A stretch of DNA of 11,367 nt from BMS3ABIN04 sp965554225. Lineage in GTDB: Bacteria > Bacteroidota > Ignavibacteria > Ignavibacteriales > Melioribacteraceae. The position numbers and the translations under genes were made by a program. Where the stretch lies: assembly GCA_965554225.1 (NCBI GenBank), contig CBEVZC010000094.1, forward strand, positions 1-11,367. The letters are read 5' to 3'. The notes beneath the pieces were generated by a model. It had not been told where the DNA came from and ran no database searches. It saw only the letters and a list, made by a program, of their open reading frames with translations. This document shows, piece after piece, positions 7,012-11,367 of this stretch; within the stretch, counting starts at the first letter, position 1, and every line of letters begins with the position of its first letter.

Positions 7012-8657
7012 GTTTTTTTAAAAACATATTTAAAAGGTATTCGACTAAAGAAGAGAAAAAAAAGCATAGAAGGAATTTGCTCTTTGGTTTATTAAGCGGA
7101 ATTCTTCTAGGTATTTCTTTCCCTCCGGTACCGCTGCCGTATTTTATTTTTATTGCCCTTGTTCCGTATTTATATGTCCTGGAAAAACTAGATGGTTTGG
7201 GTGAAATAAATCGCTTTACTTATTTTACAGCTTTTATTTTTAATATAATCACTCTTTATTGGGTTGGCAGCTGGACACCCGATGCAGACCCGTTCTTAAT
7301 GATTTCCGGCACGGTTTTGATGTTTTTTAATCCGATTCTTTTTTTAATACCTTCAACCTTGTATTATTTTTCTAAAAAATTATTTAGCAAACAGATTTCA
7401 TTATTATTGCTGCCCGTTTTTTGGGTTACTTATGAATTTGCATATAGTGTAACCGAATTCAGATTCCCTTGGCTGACATTGGGAAATGGTCTACCATATT
7501 TTAACCGGTATATTCAAATTGCTGATATTATTGGGGTTTACGGACTTTCGCTTTTAATTCTTTATACAAATATTTTAATTTATAAGGCGCTCTCTAATTA
7601 CTACAAATATAAGAAGTTTAATATAAAATATATTCTTAATGTATTACTTATTCTATTAATCCCTTTGATATATGGTGCAATTAAAATCAATAGTTTTGCC
7701 CATAGTAATAAAAAAATTAAAGTGGGTTTAATACAGCCTAATTTTAATCCTAATAAAAAGTGGGATGCCGGAAACTTGGAAACCCAATTGGAATTATATT
7801 TAAGTTTGTCTGACTCTGCAATTAATAAAGGAGCTCAATTACTAATTTGGCCTGAGACAGCTCTCCCGGTCTATCTTCTTTCCGGGCGCTATTCCATACA
7901 AGTAGCTCAAATTCGTAAATATTTAGATTCAAATAATATACCTTTAATAACCGGTATGCCGGATGTTGAATTTTATCCTTTTGGGAAAAATGCCCCTCCG
8001 CACGCTAAGCCTGTTAAAAAGAGTAAAACACTTTATACATCATACAATTCTATTTTATGTTTTAATCCGAATGAAGAGAAGATTCAAAAGTATGGTAAAA
8101 TCAAACTCGTTCCGTTCGGAGAGAAGATACCTTATGTAGAATATTTCCCATGGTTAAATAAATGGATAAAATGGAATGTAGGAATCTCGAGTTGGAATAC
8201 CGGAAGGGATACTGTTGTTATAAAAATTAAAAACGGATTAGCGCAATACAACGTTGGAGCAGTTGTTTGTATTGAATCGATCTACCCCGATTTTGTTTCT
8301 CAATTTGTAAGGAAAGGTGCAAATTTTATTGCAATTGTTACAAACGATAGCTGGTATGGGAATTCAAGCGGTCCTTATCAGCATAAGGAAATTAGTGTGC
8401 TGCGGGCTGTCGAAAACCGGAGGACCTTAGTACGGGCTGCTAACGGAGGTATAAGTTGTATTATTGATCCCTTAGGAAATACAATTAAGCATACTAAAAT
8501 GTTTACGAGAACGAATTTGGTTGGAAAAGTGGAATTAAGAAACGGACGTACTTTTTATACTATGCATCCGCTATTAATTCCTTATACGGTATGCAGCATT
8601 TCTATTCTAGTTATTATTTTGTTTATAGGTATGAAAATTAAAAAGAAATTTATATGA
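7008..8657 (+). CDS. lnt: Apolipoprotein N-acyltransferase
   Basis: Transfers an acyl chain from phospholipid to the N-terminal cysteine of diacylated lipoproteins, the last step of lipoprotein maturation, at the outer face of the inner membrane. 549 residues: an N-terminal membrane domain of several helices (about 24-230), a periplasmic nitrilase-like domain (about 236-515) and a final helix (about 521-543). The catalytic triad is visible: Glu283 in WPETALP, Lys364 in KYGKIKLVPFGE and Cys421 in VVCIES. Lys364 is aligned by position to the known E. coli lysine. The start is read as TTG at 7008, overlapping the dedA-family stop as TTGA, with only a purine-rich stretch upstream and no early ATG in frame. 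This is the second TTGA junction in the operon. Its presence implies triacylated lipoproteins and an outer membrane. Confidence 0.95.
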   Translation: MSFFKNIFKRYSTKEEKKKHRRNLLFGLLSGILLGISFPPVPLPYFIFIALVPYLYVLEKLDGLGEINRFTYFTAFIFNIITLYWVGSWTPDADPFLMISGTVLMFFNPILFLIPSTLYYFSKKLFSKQISLLLLPVFWVTYEFAYSVTEFRFPWLTLGNGLPYFNRYIQIADIIGVYGLSLLILYTNILIYKALSNYYKYKKFNIKYILNVLLILLIPLIYGAIKINSFAHSNKKIKVGLIQPNFNPNKKWDAGNLETQLELYLSLSDSAINKGAQLLIWPETALPVYLLSGRYSIQVAQIRKYLDSNNIPLITGMPDVEFYPFGKNAPPHAKPVKKSKTLYTSYNSILCFNPNEEKIQKYGKIKLVPFGEKIPYVEYFPWLNKWIKWNVGISSWNTGRDTVVIKIKNGLAQYNVGAVVCIESIYPDFVSQFVRKGANFIAIVTNDSWYGNSSGPYQHKEISVLRAVENRRTLVRAANGGISCIIDPLGNTIKHTKMFTRTNLVGKVELRNGRTFYTMHPLLIPYTVCSISILVIILFIGMKIKKKFI

Positions 8658-8678
8658 TATTTTTATTGAGGTAATAAT

Positions 8679-9719
8679 ATGGAAAACATAATTGATTTAA
8701 GAAGCGACACAGTAACCAAACCTTCCGAAGAAATGCGTAAAGCAATATATAATGCGGAAGTGGGAGACGATGTTTATAAAGAAGATCCTACTGCAAACAA
8801 ACTTGAAAGTTATGCGGCTGAACTGCTCGGAAAGGAAGCGGCTCTGTTTGTTCCCAGTGGTGTAATGGGAAATCAGATAAGTTTAAATGTTTTAACACAA
8901 CCAAGCGATGAGGTGATCTGTGAAGCGGATGCACATATTTTACAATATGAGTCCGGTTCTCCCGCTGCACTCAGCGGGATACAACTTATGCCAATAAAAG
9001 GTGAACATGGTGTTTTTACTCCCGGTCAAGTCGAACCTTTTATAAGACCGACAAGCGCGTATTATATGGCAAGGTCAAGAGTAATTGAAGTTGAGAATAC
9101 ACACAACAGAGCTGGCGGTACTATTCATCCTATTGAGAATATTAAAAATTTAAGACTCCTTGCAGATAAACATAATCTTATGATGCACCTTGACGGAGCA
9201 AGAATATGGAATGCTTCGGTCGCGACCGGAATAGATGCTGCCAACTACGCTTATTATTTCGATTCCGTTTCAACTTGTTTGTCTAAAGGTTTGGGCGCTC
9301 CAATCGGTTCGGTAATTGCCGGAACCAAGGAATTTATTACGGAAGCATTCCGAGTTCGTAAAGGATTGGGCGGGGGAATGAGACAAATTGGTGTAATTGC
9401 CGCTGCCGGTCTTTTTGCTTTGGAAAATAATATTGAGAGATTAAAAGAAGATCATGATAAAGCAAAAATACTTGCGGAATTTTTAATTCGGAATGGTGAA
9501 GTTAACATTGATCCGGAAACTGTTCAAACCAATATTTTAATTTTCTCACCGGTTAGTATGCCGATTGATGATTTTTTGCTAAAATGTAAGGAAAAGGGAT
9601 TATTATTATCCGTCGGACAAGTCGGTACAGTTCGGGCGGTTACACATATGGATGTGAGCTTCGAGGATATTGAAAAAGCTAAAGAAATTATTTCTGAAGT
9701 TATTGATTCGCAGCTATAA
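8679..9719 (+). CDS. ltaE: Low-specificity L-threonine aldolase
   Basis: PLP enzyme that splits L-threonine or L-allo-threonine into glycine and acetaldehyde, a side route to glycine. 346 residues, normal length. Seen: the N-terminal signature IDLRSDTVTKPSEEM (5-19), GDDVYKEDP (29-37), His86 in DAHILQYESG (likely stacks on the PLP ring), and Asp172/Arg175 in HLDGAR. Lys203 in SKGLGAP is the expected Schiff-base lysine, and GGGMRQIG lies at 231-238. The ATG has TTGAGGT about seven bases upstream. It follows lnt by 21 bases and is the last gene of the operon. Its stop runs six bases into the convergent glpD gene, so there is no room for a separate terminator. Strict L- or allo-specificity cannot be read from sequence. 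Confidence 0.94.
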   Translation: MENIIDLRSDTVTKPSEEMRKAIYNAEVGDDVYKEDPTANKLESYAAELLGKEAALFVPSGVMGNQISLNVLTQPSDEVICEADAHILQYESGSPAALSGIQLMPIKGEHGVFTPGQVEPFIRPTSAYYMARSRVIEVENTHNRAGGTIHPIENIKNLRLLADKHNLMMHLDGARIWNASVATGIDAANYAYYFDSVSTCLSKGLGAPIGSVIAGTKEFITEAFRVRKGLGGGMRQIGVIAAAGLFALENNIERLKEDHDKAKILAEFLIRNGEVNIDPETVQTNILIFSPVSMPIDDFLLKCKEKGLLLSVGQVGTVRAVTHMDVSFEDIEKAKEIISEVIDSQL

Positions 9720-11276
9720 ATTTTTAGGTAAATAATTTTGGGCTAATTCCGTATAGTTTCTTATTTGTTCTTTTATCCATAAACCATCCCGGTTAAGTTC
9801 TGCTGCCATTATTGCTGAAACTTTTGGTGCTATCTCTATGCTGGCTTTAGCATCAAGAAGAAGTGCTCTTGTTCTGCGGGAAAGAAAGTCCTCAACAGTT
9901 CGTGCCATTTCGTTTTTAACAGCCCACAATACTTCTCCCTCGTGAATTGGTAACGACGGATGAAGAAGTTTATACATATTATATTGATTACACATGGTTT
10001 GAACAAATTCTGCATCGGAGCCGTATATTCCGAAGTAGTTAAAATCCCGGTTGTCTTCAGTCCAGCCATGGATGCGTAGGTTTTCCGTAATTGATTTTTT
10101 AGGTTCCAGCTGACCCAAAACTATAGCTTCGTCAACGGTGTCTTCAGCCATTTTCCGGTATGTAGTCCATTTCCCTCCGGCAATTGTTAGCAAGCCGCCG
10201 CGAGAAATATTAATTGTATGTTCTCTCGAAATAGCCGAACTATTTTCGGAATCTCCAGATTTTACCAAAGGTCTTATTCCTGAAAAAACGCTTAAAATAT
10301 CTTTGTGAGTTGGATCTTTAGTAAGATATTTACTTGTATGCTCAAGTAAAAAGTCAATTTCTTCTTCATCTGCTTTGGGTTCTAATTCAACTTTATTAAC
10401 TGCTATATCTGTTGTACCAACAATAACTTTTTTATGCCAAGGGATTGCAAACAGTATTCTACCGTCACTTGTGTGCGGAACCATTATAGCGCTTTTGCCC
10501 GGCAAGAACGACCTGTCTAAAACAATGTGTGTACCCCGACTAGGTGCGATAATATCATTTGCATCAGGGTTCTCAATTTGTCTAATACTATCTGAAAATG
10601 CTCCGGTTGCATTAATTACAACTTTCGATTTAATAGTATAAGTTTTACCATTTTCTAAATTTAAGGCCACAACACCGTTAATTAAACCGTCGGATTTTAA
10701 CAAATCTTGAACTTTGAAATAATTTACTGCTGTAGCGCCGTATTCGGAAGCTGTTTGAATTAGATTAATTAATAAACGAGCGTCATCAAATTGACCGTCA
10801 AAATAAATTACTCCGCCTCTCAATCCCTTGGTTTCCAAAGTAGGAATTAAACTAAGTGTTTCTTCCTGAGATAATTTTTTTGAATCACCGAAACCATACT
10901 TCCCTGCCATCATATCATAAAGTTTTAAGCCAACTCCGTAAAATGTACCTTCCCACCAATCATAATTTGGGACAACAAACGAAAGATTTCTTACTAAGTG
11001 TTTTGCATTGGCGCAAAGTATGCCGCGTTCTTTTAAAGCCTCTAATACTAAAGAAAAATTACCTTGTTCCAAATAGCGAACTCCGCCGTGGATTAATTTA
11101 GTGCTTCTGCTTGAAGTCCCTTTACCAAAATCATTTTGTTCTAAAAGAAGAGTTTTATACCCTCGTGACGCAGCATCTACAGCTGTTCCGGCACCGGTTG
11201 CACCACCGCCAATAATAACTATATCCCAGCTATCATTTTGCTTCGATAAGTTTTCAATCATTTTTTCACGGTTCAA
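9714..11276 (-). CDS. glpD: Aerobic-type glycerol-3-phosphate dehydrogenase (FAD)
   Basis: Membrane-associated flavoprotein that oxidises sn-glycerol 3-phosphate to dihydroxyacetone phosphate and passes electrons to the quinone pool, linking glycerol or lipid breakdown to respiration. 520 residues, normal. Seen: the FAD-binding GGGATGAG (23-30), then TSSRSTKLIHGGVRYLE (54-70), the family signature near the flavin, INATGAFSD (221-229), FSGIRPLV (331-338), AGGKWTTYRKMAED (366-379), and a C-terminal DAO_C-type domain with ARTVEDFLSRRTRALLLD (458-475). The start is read as TTG at 11276: GGAG (11288-11285 on the minus strand) is eight bases upstream, whereas the next in-frame ATG at 11261 is 23 bases away and still leaves the FAD motif intact. 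No glpK, glpF or glpR is in the window. Its last codons overlap convergent ltaE by six bases. Confidence 0.95.
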   Translation of the reverse strand: MNREKMIENLSKQNDSWDIVIIGGGATGAGTAVDAASRGYKTLLLEQNDFGKGTSSRSTKLIHGGVRYLEQGNFSLVLEALKERGILCANAKHLVRNLSFVVPNYDWWEGTFYGVGLKLYDMMAGKYGFGDSKKLSQEETLSLIPTLETKGLRGGVIYFDGQFDDARLLINLIQTASEYGATAVNYFKVQDLLKSDGLINGVVALNLENGKTYTIKSKVVINATGAFSDSIRQIENPDANDIIAPSRGTHIVLDRSFLPGKSAIMVPHTSDGRILFAIPWHKKVIVGTTDIAVNKVELEPKADEEEIDFLLEHTSKYLTKDPTHKDILSVFSGIRPLVKSGDSENSSAISREHTINISRGGLLTIAGGKWTTYRKMAEDTVDEAIVLGQLEPKKSITENLRIHGWTEDNRDFNYFGIYGSDAEFVQTMCNQYNMYKLLHPSLPIHEGEVLWAVKNEMARTVEDFLSRRTRALLLDAKASIEIAPKVSAIMAAELNRDGLWIKEQIRNYTELAQNYLPKNL

Positions 11277-11306
11277 TGTTATTTCTCCTTTGTATAAATA
11301 ATATTT

Positions 11307-11318
11307 GACTAATTAGTC
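11307..11318. promoter_or_regulatory. 12-bp perfect palindrome upstream of glpD (possible operator)
   Basis: GACTAATTAGTC is an exact palindrome about 30 bases upstream of the glpD TTG start, in the short non-coding region between glpD and the right edge. Its position fits an operator or promoter-proximal site, but I found no convincing -35/-10 pair around it and cannot name a regulator. A chance palindrome in AT-rich DNA remains possible. Confidence 0.3.
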
Positions 11319-11367
11319 GTTCCTTATGAACAAGCAAATCCGAGATAAAGATAGGCATTAATGATTT

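Noticed and set aside
10375..11301. Plus-strand open frames opposite glpD (10375-10641, 10856-11101, 11101-11301).
   Set aside because: They lie wholly or almost wholly within the glpD coding region, have no family resemblance or ribosome site, and are shadow frames.

Overview
The window is a stretch of AT-rich (roughly one-third G+C by eye) bacterial chromosome that looks like ordinary core genome with one small regulatory module. Protein style, gene order and A/T-biased codons point to the Bacteroidota/Chlorobiota/Ignavibacteriota group, with an Ignavibacteria-like organism my best guess. That placement is inference from recognition, not from a search. I see no insertion sequence, prophage, CRISPR array, tRNA or rRNA.

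Layout. (1) 1-710: the C-terminal three quarters of queG (epoxyqueuosine reductase), running in from the left edge. (2) 711-1053: a non-coding gap with a degenerate 35-bp tandem repeat and a perfect 10-bp hairpin. (3) 1054-2004: trxB (thioredoxin reductase), closed by a strong terminator at 2029-2057 that can also serve the convergent gene. (4) 2066-3678: a regulatory module. A small three-helix membrane protein (DUF6249-like) is on the minus strand. Divergent from it are an ECF sigma factor and an overlapping two-helix membrane anti-sigma factor. The 165-bp gap between them carries two back-to-back ECF-type promoters whose -35 elements form an inverted repeat (TGTAACC on each strand). (5) 3809-9719: a tightly packed seven-gene plus-strand operon: era, a DMT/EamA permease, acyP, ispF, a dedA-family gene, lnt and ltaE. 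Most junctions overlap by 4-20 bases. (6) 9714-11276: glpD (glycerol-3-phosphate dehydrogenase) on the minus strand, whose stop codon abuts and overlaps the end of ltaE.

How they work together. The ECF sigma and its anti-sigma probably form an envelope-stress or membrane-signal switch that activates its own operon and the divergent membrane protein. The rightward operon mixes ribosome assembly (Era), isoprenoid precursor synthesis (IspF), lipid-carrier or membrane homeostasis (DedA family), lipoprotein maturation (Lnt), a permease, and small metabolic enzymes (acylphosphatase, threonine aldolase). Much of it leans toward envelope building. trxB and glpD are separate redox and lipid/glycerol metabolism genes. 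Three genes (ispF, lnt, glpD) appear to start with TTG.

The most interesting signal is the divergent ECF promoter pair at 2525-2594. The sigma-gene promoter sits so close to its ATG that the sigma mRNA is predicted to be leaderless.
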